Shown here piece after piece: positions 1 through 11,913 of a DNA stretch of 64,000 bases; position 1 is the stretch's first letter; each line of letters begins with the position of its first letter. Position numbers and translations under genes: made by a program. Under the pieces are notes generated by a model. The model worked only from the letters and a program-made list of their open reading frames with translations, ran no database searches and was not told where the DNA came from. The stretch comes from Gigaspora margarita (Eukaryota > Glomeromycota > Glomeromycetes > Diversisporales > Gigasporaceae): contig WTPW01000769.1 in the NCBI GenBank assembly GCA_009809945.1, positions 188,162 through 252,161 of the forward strand, read 5' to 3'.

Positions 1-1571
1 TGTAAAAATGGGCTGTTTCTATTGAAATCACCCCATATAGTAGAGATTAGTTGATTTAGTTATATATAAACGAATTAATAAAAAAAAGCTAGTTTGCATG
101 TCTTAATAACATTCAGGAAATTAATTTAAATTTAAAATTTAATATTTTTCTTGTTATTATAATTTTTTACTTTTTAATTTTTATTTTTTTCGCATTTTTT
201 AATTATTTTTTATTTCTAAAAATCAATAATTTGATTGGTCAGAGCTTTTCGTAAGTGATCTGCAGGTTGTGTAACTGAGAACCCCCCTTGGACCTTGGAA
301 GCACAATCAGGACGATCAAAATAAACGGTCGTTTTGACAAAGTTTGCATATAACTTAAAATTTCACATATGAAACTATTCTTCGCTTTAACGAAAAAAAT
401 TCCTTGTAAAATTTTAGTATAAAAACTAATCTCATACCTAACTCTACCTAACCTAACCCTAACCTAACCCTAACTCTAACTAACAAAAAACCCGGTTTAT
501 TTATTTATGCAATGTATATATTATGTAATGATGATCGAATGATTTAACCAATCAGATAGAAATAAGCACATCGCTAGTGACGCATAGATTTATCCATTTT
601 AAAATTATTAAATTTTAAATTTCAAAATGGGACATTTCCATCTCTAAGTGTCCCCCACTGTAGCAGATTAAAAGCTACTTAATATTAATAGTAATTCTAA
701 AGGTTGATAGTAAAATATACAAAATCTTAATAATTTCAGGATTTTATAATAGATTTTAATAATTTTAGGCGTATTATCTCATTAAAATAAACTTTTTAAT
801 ACGTAGTAAATTATCAAAACAAAATCAACCCATATATTATTAAAAAATACTACGTACTGACGTACCAAATGCTTTTATGAAATGGTAATAAACTAGGAAA
901 ATGGGAACCATTTAAGTCCGAAGGACAAATATAAAAAGCCACATCTGATCTAGCCAATAAGAATCAGTTTTATTGTTTTGATTATTTTTTTATATTACAC
1001 CTGATCTAGCCAATCAGGATTCAGAATTTGTTAACATACAGACATCAGGATCACTATTGCTCCGTCTGTAATGTCCTTCGGACAATAATATGTATTTACA
1101 AAAATAAGCCTGATCGGATTATATCTATTTTGAATTGTAATTAAAAATAATCAATCATAATAATCAATCAAAAATAAGCCATAATAGCAAAATAATAATA
1201 CGTTAAATAAGTAAGGGGTAAAGATAAATATTTAATTCTTATGAATGTCCGATTTTTTTCCATATTGTATCTATTGAAATTAAATCGCGTCAGACAACTA
1301 TATAAATTACTAAAACGGACCTTGCATAGGTCCTGAGCTAATAAAATTGATTTTTGTGTAACTAAAACAGTGGAGACGTATCTAAAATATTTAAAATGAA
1401 ATTTTAGTTATAGGACATGTTCTTACATTCATTTCCAGCCATTCGTCTTTTGATTCAAATATTTTCTAATGTATCAAAAGACACTTGAAACAAAGGGGGA
1501 AAATGAATAGGTATTTTCGCTCGACATAAAGGGAATCCTTCATCCTTCATCTCGTTAAAAAAAAATATATA
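1..1571. other. AT-rich intergenic, no gene seen
   Basis: No credible coding exon is visible on either strand. The stretch holds a telomere-like CCTAA/CCCTAA tract at 437-483, a small inverted repeat (GTCCGAAGGACA at about 917 facing TGTCCTTCGGAC at about 1072) and AT-rich filler. The small inverted repeat could be a MITE remnant, but I could not place its ends. Confidence 0.5.
437..483. repeat. Interstitial telomere-like CCCTAA tract
   Basis: Degenerate run of CCTAA, CCCTAA and CTCTAA units. Similar short perfect or near-perfect TTAGGG/CCCTAA runs occur at 21450-21482, 26983-27003, 27670-27696 and 47182-47200. None is long enough to be a chromosome end. Confidence 0.6.
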
Positions 1572-2620
1572 TCAGTCTATCGAGATGTCACACCTAAATT
1601 TTTTACTATATAAATTTATATTAAAAACATATAAAATTACTATATAACTTTAAAGCCATGATTCTTTTGGATTTACAACCCAATTATTTTCAAATTTTGG
1701 GATTAAGTATATCAAGAATAGTAGAATAAAATCACTTAGAACAGTTTTTTAAATTCCTATAAAAATTGAAGATTTTACTAATAAAATTTTATGAAAAAGA
1801 AAAATTTGTTAAATCTGAAACTATGATTATATGTAAAATTTTATGCTAAACAAAGTTTACTTANATGACAAAATTGGTTGTCTTAATAAAAAAAAAAGTT
1901 TGCTATATACTAAAGCTAAAAATTTCAAAATTTCTATATACAACTTTTTTTTTTGTTAAGAAAATCTAGTTTGGGCTTGTAAGTAAAATTGTTCAGCATG
2001 AAATTTTATGACAATAATAAAGGGTAGAATTCAATTTTTTAAACATTTTACTAAGTAAAAAATTNAATCAAAGTTTTTGTGAAAAAAATTTTTTTTTTTG
2101 CGAAAAACTTTGATTCAATTTTTTACTTAGTAAAATGTTTAAAAAATTGAATTCTACCCTTTATTATTGTCATAAAATTTCATGCTGAACAATTTTACTT
2201 ACAAGCCCAAACTAGATTTTCTAAACAAAAAAAAAAGTTGTATATAGAAATTTTGAAATTTTTAGCTTTAGTATATAGCAAACTTTTTTTTTTATTAAGA
2301 CAACCAATTCTGTCATTTAAGTAAACTTTGTTTAACATAAAATTTTACATATAATCATAGTTTCAGATTTAACAAATTTTTCTTTTTCATAAAATTTTAT
2401 TAGTAAAATCTTCAATTTTTATAGGAATTTAAAAAACTGTTCTAAGTGATTTTATTCTACTATTCTTGATATACTTAATCCCAAAATTTGAAAATAATTG
2501 GTTGTAAACCCAAAAGAATCATGGCTTTTAAAGTTATATAGTAATTTTATATGTTTTTAATATAAATTTATATAGTAAAAAATTTAGGGTATAATATAGT
2601 GTGACATCTCAGTAGACTGA
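1572..2620. mobile_element. Large palindromic (foldback) element, about 1.05 kb
   Basis: The two halves are near-perfect reverse complements of each other for roughly 500 bases per arm, meeting around 2085-2100. The outer ends read TCAGTCTA..GAGATGTCACAC and the matching complement GTGTGACATCTC..TAGACTGA, each flanked by TA (1570-1571 and 2621-2622), which fits a TA target duplication of the Tc1/mariner or PIF type. No coding capacity is seen. An isolated N lies in each half, consistent with assembly difficulty in a hairpin. Classification as a non-autonomous DNA transposon is inference from structure. Confidence 0.8.
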
Positions 2621-2700
2621 TATATTACTATAAAAATTTTTTATGCAAAATGTAATTACGTATTTTATGCATTTCTATGCATTGTGTACAATCTCCAAAT

Positions 2701-2720
2701 TTTCGGCCAATCAAATAGTG
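2701..2720 (+). promoter_or_regulatory. Possible CCAAT element upstream of RCC1
   Basis: A GGCCAATCAAAT motif lies about 140 bases before the RCC1 start codon, within the only non-repeat spacer (2623-2846) in front of the gene. This is a weak motif-only call. Confidence 0.25.
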
Positions 2721-2846
2721 AAATTAAAGATTTAAATACGGTTAATTTGACAGTTTTATAGCAAAAAAAAAAAAAAAACGACACAATAGACGCAGTAGAC
2801 TGTACATAAAATTTCTTAGAAAAAAGAAAGGTCAATATAAGCTAAA

Positions 2847-4713
2847 ATGCCAATCAAAAGGTCTAGAACTACTCCTGAATCTAATCCTGCAAGTAAATCC
2901 ACTAGAGGTTACTATCCTGATCACTTGTCGCTTTTGTGTATTTATTATATATATACTTAACAAAATTTTCTTAGTAGGACGTGGGAGACCGCTTTCAACT
3001 TCTCTAAACACATACGGAAAACGTGGTAAAGAACGCGCCAGTGTAGATTCTGAACAAGAAGATTCAATGCAGGTTGATAGATCCATGTCAATTCACGAAA
3101 GTTCGCAAGATTCAACCAGACGAGAAATTCAAGATTCGCAAGATTCACAAATAGAATTTATACAAGAAAGTCTTAATAGAGTAACAGTACGAGGCGACGC
3201 ATCACCTCGTACACCCAAATATCGTAGTAAATTTGCTATAGACGTCCAAACTCCTACAATTATTGATCGTGGTTCAGAAGCTACTTCTGTTCTTGTTATA
3301 GGCAACAATGATGTAGGACAGTTGGGCTTAGTTGACGTAGAAGAAGCTTTAAAACCTGTTTGTATCCCAAAACTTGATAAATTTAAGATAGTGGACATTA
3401 GTGTGGGATGTCTTCACACCGCTGCTTTGACTCGTGATGGAAAGGTTGCATATCGTGATTTATTTATTATCTTTTAATAATGATAATAAAATAATATCTA
3501 AATAACTTAAAAACTCTTTTTTTTTCAGGTTGTCACTTGGGGATGTAACGATCATGGTATGTTTTACTATGTAAAATTAAATAATAACTAAATATATAAA
3601 TGAGATTAATTTTGAATAATTTATAGGGGCATTGGGGCGAGTCACATCTGACGAAGATGATAAAGATTTACCACCAAATGTAGGTAGAGAGAATGTACCT
3701 GAGTATGCACAAGGTCTTGATGATGTTACAATAGTAAAAGTGGCGTGTGGTGGCAGCATTACATTAGCCTTGTCAGAAGATGGTCATTTGTATATGGCTG
3801 GGACATTCAAGGTATGTCAATTTTTAGTTCATGGTATTTTATTGATTTAATAACATACAACATATTTTAATATATTATTATGTTACAGGACAAAAATGGC
3901 GTTTTGGGATTTTCCGCCAAGGAAAAAAAACTTCTCCAACAATCGACGTTTATAAGATATGACTCGACTACCAAATTCAAGATTGCTGATATAGCAACTG
4001 GAACGGATCACGCATTGTTGTTAACGACTGATGGTTTTTTATATGCTTGGGGAAGCGGAGATGCCCATCAGCTTGGAAGGAGAGTTTTAGCGCGTCATGT
4101 TCGAGATGGTTTGAATCCGGAGAAAATTGGAGTCAAAGGCATTGAGAAAATCTTTGCAGGTGCATATCACAGCTTTGCAGTTGCAGAAAAAGGAACTGTT
4201 TACGCCTGGGGTATGAACAACTATGGCCAATGTGGAATAGAAACACGTGACGAATTTATCACGCAACCAATAAAAATAGATTTTTTCAAAGATCTACCGA
4301 AAGTACGACAAATTGCGGCGGGAGAACATCATTCGTTGGTGCTCTTAGAGAATGGGTCGATATATAGTTTTGGTCGAGCTGACTATGGACAGTTAGGAAT
4401 AGGTGACGCTCTTGATAGAGACGATGATGAACAGATGAAAATTAAACGACAAAAAATAGGACAAAAGGTTGTCACACCAACCAAAATTAAGAATATCGCT
4501 CTATGTCAATTCATTGCAACAGGAGACCATCATTCTATTGCAGTTAGCAATGATGGTAAACTGTATACATGGGGATTTGGAGAGTCATACGCGTTGGGAG
4601 GTGGTGACGAAGATAAAAAAGAACCATATCTCTTAGTCGATAAAAGTCTTACAGGGCGGTCCATCTTAGCCATCGGTGGAGGATCTCAACACACTGTAAT
4701 ATTAATTCAGTGA
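2847..4713 (+). CDS. RCC1-type guanine nucleotide exchange factor for Ran
   Basis: RCC1 family proteins (Prp20/Pim1 in yeasts) sit on chromatin and load GTP onto Ran, setting the nuclear RanGTP gradient used in transport and mitosis. Exons read 2847-2907, 2978-3444, 3529-3556, 3627-3811 and 3889-4713, all with GT-AG borders and consistent phase, giving 521 aa. The ATG at 2847 opens a basic, serine-rich tail (MPIKRSRTTPES, then STRGRGRP) that resembles a nuclear localisation and chromatin-binding segment. Seven propeller repeats are recognisable by their cores: VIGNNDVGQLG, TWGCNDHGALG, MAGTFKDKNGVLG, AWGSGDAHQLG, AWGMNNYGQCG, SFGRADYGQLG and TWGFGESYALGGG. The third exon is only 28 nt and encodes most of one repeat core. 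Length fits a full RCC1 with an extended N-terminus. An RCC1-domain protein with another partner is the alternative, but seven blades with a basic tail favour the Ran factor. Confidence 0.9.
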
Positions 4714-4896
4714 AATCTAATTAGTAAAAACAGCATTAACTAAATAAGCACGGCAGGATATATACCTACCGTTAAAAGTTGTATCCGCTATAGCGTAAAC
4801 GATGTTTTTTAGAATCATTTTGTTACGAACTTTAGTAAAAATTGGTTGCAATAAAATAAAAGAACACTTGAATTATATTTATTTTGCAATGAGCTA

Positions 4897-4951
<55 letters not shown>

Positions 4952-5621
4952 CGAATTATACACTGTAGGTTGAATAAATTGTCATTCCGTGTTTAAGTTT
5001 GAGGTAGTTAGGAAAATTAGGAAAATGCAAATGACTTTAATACGCGTAAGTATCATGCCTGGAACATTTTTTGTGAAAAATATAAACTTGCTAATATTGG
5101 ATTGAGTATAATTTTAACATTTAATATCATAAAAAGCAATTATTACTACCCGAATAGTAATTGCTGAAGTCGACTGACGAGCTGTAGACATAAATACAAG
5201 AACAATTCAGGAATTATAAACTCATATTTTCTTTAAAAATTCTTGGCAAATGGTTAAAATATTCTCCGAACGCCTCAAGTAAGCAAAAAATCCATCATTC
5301 TGAGTCTTTATACAATATTTCATGATTAATAAAATAAGTGATGGCTTTTATTTTAAAGTTTTTGGAAACTTTGTTATCTTTGTATATTTAAAGTTTGGTT
5401 ACGAATATTATTATTGTGGACTTTGTTTTTTACTTTATAAAATTTGAGCATAAGATTACAAAGGTAAATATAAAGGTAAAAATTTGATGAAGGTATTAAA
5501 AAATATGTATTCAAATACAATATTTTACAAAAACTTTGTCAAAACAATAGGCGAATTATAAATGAGTAAGAAAAAAAGATTAAAAGTTATATATAAAATG
5601 GTGTTTGCTATAATATATATG
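4714..5621. other. Intergenic with (A)n tract
   Basis: Downstream of RCC1 there is an uninterrupted poly(A) run of about 50 bases at 4900-4950, then AT-rich sequence. No gene is visible; short open frames here are low complexity. Confidence 0.5.
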
Positions 5622-6470
5622 TTGCATCTGAAGTAGCCACCCTATCTAAAGTAGCAATTTTAAATATATAAAGTAGCTACTTTAGATATTTAAAGTAACT
5701 AAAAGATCATATACAAGATCCTCTCATATATCAGACCCACCCTTATTTTTTATTAATTAATTTCTTTTTTTTACTAATTAATTTTTTTGGTGGATTGTAA
5801 GAGACCCGGATCTTGTATATGATCTTTTACAGTACTTTAGATATTTAAAGTAGCTAAAAGCTACTTTAGATATCTAAAATAACTATTTCAGATATCTAAA
5901 GTCGCTACTTTAAATATCTGAAATAGCTATTTTAAATATTTGAAATAGCTACTTTAAATATCTAAAATAGCCACTTTAGATCTCTAAAATAGTTCAGATA
6001 TTATTCATCTAAAGTAGCTATTTCAGATAGCCATCTATAATTATACTTGCTGGCCAAACTTGAACAAATCCCAAACCCCTAAAAAATGATTGCTATTTAT
6101 AAAAAATTAAATCAAACAAATAATCTTAAAATTTTATAAGTATATTATCTATAGCTATAAGAATATGCTTGATTAAACAAAAGATTATTAATAAAATTTT
6201 TGAGCTATGAGTTTGGCCAGACCCTTTGGGTTTGTTCACTTTAAATAAACTTAAAGTGAACAAACCCAAAGGGTCTGGTCAAACTCATAGCTCAAAAATT
6301 TTATTAAAATCAAGCATATTCTTATAACTATACTTGTAAAATTTTAAGATTATTTGTTTAATTTTTATAAATAGCAATCATTTTTTAGGGGTTTGGGATT
6401 TTTGTTCAGGTTTGGCCAACAAGTATATCTATAAATAGCTACTTTAAATAGGTGGCTACTTCAGATGCAA
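5622..6470. mobile_element. Nested foldback element with AGCTACTTTAGATAT minisatellite
   Basis: Outer ends are inverted copies of TTGCATCTGAAGTAGCCACC (5622 and 6470). Inside lie many tandem variants of a self-complementary AAAGTAGCTACTTTAGATATCT unit (5640-5700 and 5830-6030), a small hairpin with arms AAAAGATCATATACAAGATC at about 5699 and 5809, and a second palindrome of about 375 bases (6049-6426) whose arms carry AAACCCAAAGGGTCTGG around a centre near 6243. It appears to be one element built of inverted units, or several nested ones. Non-coding. Confidence 0.7.
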
Positions 6471-8047
6471 TATATACATTATATTAAATGATAAATTTAA
6501 TTGTAACATGTCATATATCTTATTTGTAATTACTATATATTATTCTATATTAAAATACAGTAAAAATCAATTACTTACAGCAATTACTATAAAATAAATA
6601 TATGTATATATTGTGCTCCAGATATCAATTTGCCCAAATGACAATTGGCCAAAATTATCAGCCTAAAAAATTTAATGTTAGCAGGGCATTAGCTAAATTT
6701 TAGTAAATTGACATCTGGACTGTCCTAATTGACAATTGGAACAAATTTAGATTTGGATACAACATATATATATATCAATTTTGGCTAATTAGAAGGTTGC
6801 AAATATAGTTGGTGAAATTCATTCTCAATTTTTTTTAATTTCAACAATAATTTCAACATTTTTAATATGTCTATAAATTAAACCTAAAACAATTATTGTA
6901 TTTAACTTAGTTTTAATTATTTTTTGATATAATTTAAATTAATTTTTAATATTAAAAAACTAATTTCACCAATTTCACCATCAAATAATTTCAACAATTT
7001 CGACAAAAAATTCTTATTAAGAAGAATAATTTAATATATTGATTTTAAAATGATTATATTAATAATTTTTGAAGATTATATATTTATAATAAAATTATTA
7101 TCGAATTAGTATATTTTGTTGTTTTATTATTGGCGTAATTAAAAAGCTTTGCCAGTAGTTTAAAGTATTAAAAATTTATTTTTAAAAAGATACTATATAC
7201 ATTAAATCTGTTATAAATATAGAAAAAAAATTGCTTGTAAAGTTTTTGAACAAAAAAATTTAATATTTTAACAATTTTTTACTATATCTTTTTATTAAAA
7301 TCCTTTTTCTTTTCATATAGTAAAAAAAGTTAATGATATTATTGATCTAATCACTATATTTAAATTCGGATTTTTTTCTAAGCCAAATTTACCGAAATGA
7401 AAAGTTATAAATTTAGAAACGCGCATTTTATTAATTAAAAGTTAAATTTTGAACAGTTTTAAACAAGTTCGAAACATATATATATATATATAAAAAAGCT
7501 CAAATTCACTTTTTTTGGGTCAAAAATATACATAAATGAAATTGAATCGTATACTCAAATATAATTATTGCAGTATATTGCTAAATTAAAATTTATTTTA
7601 TATATATATATATAACTTAAAAATGTTTAAGGCTTTCAATTAAGCGAAATTAAGTTTCGTTATTTATGGGCAGATACTTAAAGGAAAAAACAAGATAAAT
7701 AGATGCCTATTTTTATAATATACTAACAGGAAAATTGTATAGGCAATTTGATCTAATAATGATGGAAAAACATATAATGTATAGATTAAAATAATAATAA
7801 TAAATATAGATTATTTTGATAGAACTATTGGAGGGTAATTCTTGAAATTTTTTACTTATTATGGGGGTCATGTACCCACGTGACATTTGGTGTAAATGGG
7901 AAGATGTTAAAAATAAAACAAAATAAAACGCAAGAACAAGTCCAAATCTGTCTTGGGATATTAATAAAAAATGTGGAAAAGCAATTTTACCTGTACGTTG
8001 ATCCCCTCTAATCCTAACCCGACCCTAATGCTAAACTAGCTCTAACC
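6471..8047. other. AT-rich intergenic, small inverted repeat only
   Basis: No gene seen. An imperfect inverted repeat (CCAGATATCAATTT at 6618 facing AAATTGACATCTGG at 6705) may be a short MITE. Telomere-like CCTAACCC fragments occur near 8012-8046. Confidence 0.45.
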
Positions 8048-8462
8048 TAGGGTGTCCAGGATTATGCAAAAGCATAATATGCGCATAATTTACCAAATTT
8101 TCGCATCGTATATGCTTCGCATAATCGAGAAAAAAAAAAAGCATAAAATATGATTGGTTGTTGGGAGGATTTTAACCTCATTCGGTAATGCTTTAAATTT
8201 GTAATTTTGGTGGCAAAAAGTATGTTCCGAAAAGTTACGATGAGAAAATGAACTTAAAAATGAACTTAAATTACGAGCAAAAATTTTCGGTAAATGTCCG
8301 AAAAATTCCGAAGAATAGAACTAATTACATATAGATAGTGTACAATAATAAAAATCGCATAATCGATCGCATAATGTTAAATTTATTTCGCATCTATCGC
8401 ATAATCAACCTCAATTCGCCCGCATAATTTACCTCATCGCATCGCATAATCCTGGACACCCT
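8048..8462. mobile_element. hAT-like MITE
   Basis: Terminal inverted repeat TAGGGTGTCCAGGATTATGC at the left is mirrored by GCATAATCCTGGACACCCTA at the right. A TAGGGTG start is typical of hAT termini. The flanking 8-mers CTCTAACC and CTGTAAAA match at 5 of 8 positions, so the target duplication is degenerate or lost. The interior is rich in GCATAAT-type subterminal repeats, as often seen in hAT elements. No coding sequence. Confidence 0.65.
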
Positions 8463-8502
8463 ACTGTAAAATCACGTGGGCCTTATTATGTTGCATCCTG
8501 AA

Positions 8503-8986
8503 CAGTGAAAAAATTTACGTTCCTAAAAAATTTAGTGTTCCTAATAATAAATTTAATAAATATATTCTCTCTTTCTCTCAAGGAAGAGCATCCACGCACG
8601 CCATGCCTCCTAAAAAAAAAATATATATATATATGAACATTAAGAAAATCTATATCTATAAGAACACAGATTATAACTTTTATGTTCCCACTTTATTCCT
8701 AAAAGGGAACATAAATTCTAAATCTAGTGTTCCTAAATTTTTTTAAATGTTCCCGACAGATAGTCCAGCTATTTCTAGCATCTAAAATAGCACTATCGAT
8801 ATCACGAAAACGATTAAACTAAACACGATAAAATTTTTCTCTATATCTGATATATAGACAATTCCGATCGAATTTGGTTATGTGGTTATCGTAAGATCAC
8901 ACGTGCTATTTTAAATGCTAGAAATAGTTGGACACTCTGGTTCCCGGGAACATTGGGAACATTAGATCTCTAACACTGCAGCACTG
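8503..8986. mobile_element. hAT-like MITE (CAGTG family), with another MITE inside
   Basis: The left end starts CAGTGAAAAAATTT and the right end closes with CACTG; flanks ATCCTGAA (8495-8502) and CTCCTGAA (8987-8994) match at 7 of 8 positions, fitting a hAT 8-bp target duplication. The interior GTTCC-rich sequence (for example ACTTTTATGTTCCCACTTT) is shared with the copy at 60431-60742. A smaller inverted-repeat element sits inside at about 8761-8936, with arms around CTATTTCTAGCAT and ATGCTAGAAATAG, and is absent from the other copy. Confidence 0.7.
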
Positions 8987-8994
8987 CTCCTGAA

Positions 8995-10051
8995 GACATT
9001 TGATAAATATGTACGTACAGTATGTAACCGCCCAAAAACGAATTTATTAATTTATACATATAAAATTTACAGGTTTCAAAAAATGCAGGATACAATCTTC
9101 GATTTAGAATATCGAAGAGTATTGCAGCCTACCTCGCGCCTACAGTTAACCAAAATTGGTAACATATATATTCATATTATTCTGCTTGTAGTGGATCAGA
9201 ATTCTGCGCAGATTATATCACTGCAGCACCCTGTGCAGAACTTTGCCTTTTGGCGCAATTCTACCTATTAAAACGAAAACAAAATCAGCAAATTCTCACG
9301 AAATTATGGTTTGGGAATAGCAATTGTAATAAAATTAAAATTTTTAAAATATTTTTTTTATATGTTACTGCAGAATTAACAATAACCGCGGAATTTATTG
9401 GTTTCAAATGATTCGCAACAGGATAAGTCTCTTAATTTGATTATTATTTTTGATAAAATTCCTGCTTGTGAATATAAGGAATTATAAGACAAAAAAATAT
9501 TAAAAAATTGTGAATAATAAGTTCTTTTATAATACTCCGCTGTTGTGTGATAAAATTATGACCGGAATCTATAGGAATATTCCCGATCAAAATAATCATG
9601 AGCAACATAGGCAGATTATTATTCATTTTTAATTCCTGTGAGATGAAAATAAGTATAGATAGTTTGTCCAATGATAAACGTTCCTTCGGACTATAATCAT
9701 TACTTATTTCAATAACCTAGAAAATACGCCAAAATTTTCTTTTAACTTAAATGATATACCTAATCACATAAATTATAGTAGAATTCTGCAGATGAATTTA
9801 AGTTATGAAATTGATCCCCTCCTAATGATAGCGGAGAGGCCCAGAGCATGAAATTCTATTTTCTACGAATTTTTGGAATAAAATAAATTCACTATTCTAA
9901 TTTGTTGATTTTCAAAAAAACTATATTACATATTGACACTATGAAATGATAGCTTTTTACAAAGTCACCACCATAGGGGAGAAGTCAAAGATATCATAAA
10001 CCAAAGTACAAAAGAATAAATGATATACACATGTTTTGAATGTTATATTGT
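8995..10051. other. Intergenic, nothing recognised
   Basis: AT-rich sequence with no domain-bearing open frame and no clear repeat. The short open frames at 9083-9271 and 9444-9671 lack support. Confidence 0.5.
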
Positions 10052-11365
10052 TTATGAATTTTTAGAAATGTTATTAATAGTGGGAATTTCGAGACGAAAA
10101 TGGCCATCACTACTGCTATCGCTATATGAATCAGAAGATTCAGATATTTGGTGTTGAACCACTTGTACTTGAATTTTTGTGAATGGTAATTTCAATTTTT
10201 GAAAAGAGTCACGAAATGAATCGCGGAGTGAATTATAAGATTCTCTAGATGATGAAAAACTAGAATTGATTGGTGAGAAAGTCAAATTTTTATTTGAATG
10301 AAATTGACCAAGAAACCAATCCTTTGTAGTATTTATCGGAGAATCATTAGCATTTTTGGTAGGCACTTGATTGATTACGAATTTGGGAATTCTTTGTCCG
10401 TGTGTTAAGGATTCGTAACGAATATATTGGAATAATATTAATATACCACTAATAGATAGGCCTATTTTAAATGAATACGTATTAAAAAATATGCATGGAT
10501 TTTATCATAGCAGTAATACAATTTTTAAAAACATAAAATATATATACCAAATATGTAATATATGCCTATAAACATCGAGTTAATCTACAAAAAATAAAAC
10601 CCATTTTAATTAATATCCACTTAAAGGCAGAAATAATTAGTAGTGAATAAACTTTTTTTAAAAGAAAAATTTACCCTTGCAAGCTGGGTAATGGTATAGA
10701 TGAACATAACAAACTATTGAAAAAGCAAAAAGAATAGTATTTAGGCAGAGAATTAAGATATATTATAAACAAAAAATGAATAAAATCAAAAACAAAAATA
10801 AAAATATATAATTACCACTTGAACCCAGATCATGGAAATATAAGAAGTAATTTTCTTTATTTCAGTAATTTGCAGACGTTCGGATTCATTCTCAGAATCA
10901 ACTAAACTATTTTTAGGAGATTCATTTGGAGTATTCTCAAATTCTTTTGTTTGAGTTGTTGCATTTTTAATATGTATTTTGAGACTTATGATAAAGAAAC
11001 CAAATAATAGAAAGTAAACAAGTGATAATATAAAAGGGATAATTGGATCATTTATAGGAGAGCACCTATTTATAAACGTAAAAAATTTGATGAAAAAATT
11101 AAATTTAATTAATAATTAAATGATAAACGACAAAATGAATACATACCACCAATTTACATTTTTCTCATTACCGATATCCATAACAGCATAAAGTACAGAA
11201 AATATGGTGGAAAGTAAAATCATAATAACTTCATCCTTAATTAAAATTTTATTTCTTGTACTGAACCGAATGATTAACGAAACCAATATTGCTAGATTCA
11301 TTGCTAATGATAAGAAAAATATTGATATCGCTCCTATCAAATTACAGGTTGACAAATCCAATGGT
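10052..11365 (-). CDS. Multi-helix membrane protein, 5' end lost in assembly gap
   Basis: Three coding segments on the minus strand are supported. 11365-11147 encodes two hydrophobic helices (core GAISIFFLSLAMNLAILV, then VIMILLSTIFSVLYAV) ending NWW. 11065-10816 joins it in phase (GT-AG) and carries another helix (FILSLVYFLLFGFFIISL) followed by a polar, acidic stretch. 10461-10052 holds a helix (SISGILILFQYI) and a Ser-rich cytoplasm-like tail. The first segment opens with an acceptor, not an ATG, so upstream exons probably lie in or beyond the N gap at 11580-11913. The junction between the last two segments does not keep phase as drawn; a small exon at about 10676-10714 (FVMFIYTITQLAR) may intervene but also fails on phase. 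The layout resembles half of a seven-helix receptor-like protein such as the one at 55641-57701. Function unknown. Confidence 0.55.
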
Positions 11366-11579
11366 CTACGTATGTTTATTGTACTACTCTAAAATGTATT
11401 AAGGTTAATATTAATTAATACTCAATTATTCGGTATTAATCAAAATTGTTAATTAGTTAATATCCATATACGTACCAAACTAATTATTTGTAGAAAAGAC
11501 GTGCAAAACTCTGTTTTTTTTTGAAAAAAAGAAAAATTAATATTTTGGAAATTCATAATAATAATAAAAAAAAAAAAAA

Positions 11580-11913
11580 NNNNNNNNNNNNNNNNNNNNN
11601 NNNNNNNNNNNNNNNNNNNNNNNNNNNNNNNNNNNNNNNNNNNNNNNNNNNNNNNNNNNNNNNNNNNNNNNNNNNNNNNNNNNNNNNNNNNNNNNNNNNN
11701 NNNNNNNNNNNNNNNNNNNNNNNNNNNNNNNNNNNNNNNNNNNNNNNNNNNNNNNNNNNNNNNNNNNNNNNNNNNNNNNNNNNNNNNNNNNNNNNNNNNN
11801 NNNNNNNNNNNNNNNNNNNNNNNNNNNNNNNNNNNNNNNNNNNNNNNNNNNNNNNNNNNNNNNNNNNNNNNNNNNNNNNNNNNNNNNNNNNNNNNNNNNN
11901 NNNNNNNNNNNNN
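11580..11913. other. Assembly gap (run of N)
   Basis: A 334-base run of N bounded by poly(A) on both sides. It interrupts the 5' part of the membrane protein gene at 10052-11365. Confidence 0.98.

Noticed and set aside
2832..3398. Minus-strand open frames overlapping RCC1 exons 1 and 2
   Set aside because: They are shadows of the spliced RCC1 gene on the plus strand.
4802..4996. Small open frame with a poly-Lys stretch
   Set aside because: It is produced by the poly(A) run at 4900-4950 and has no coding character.
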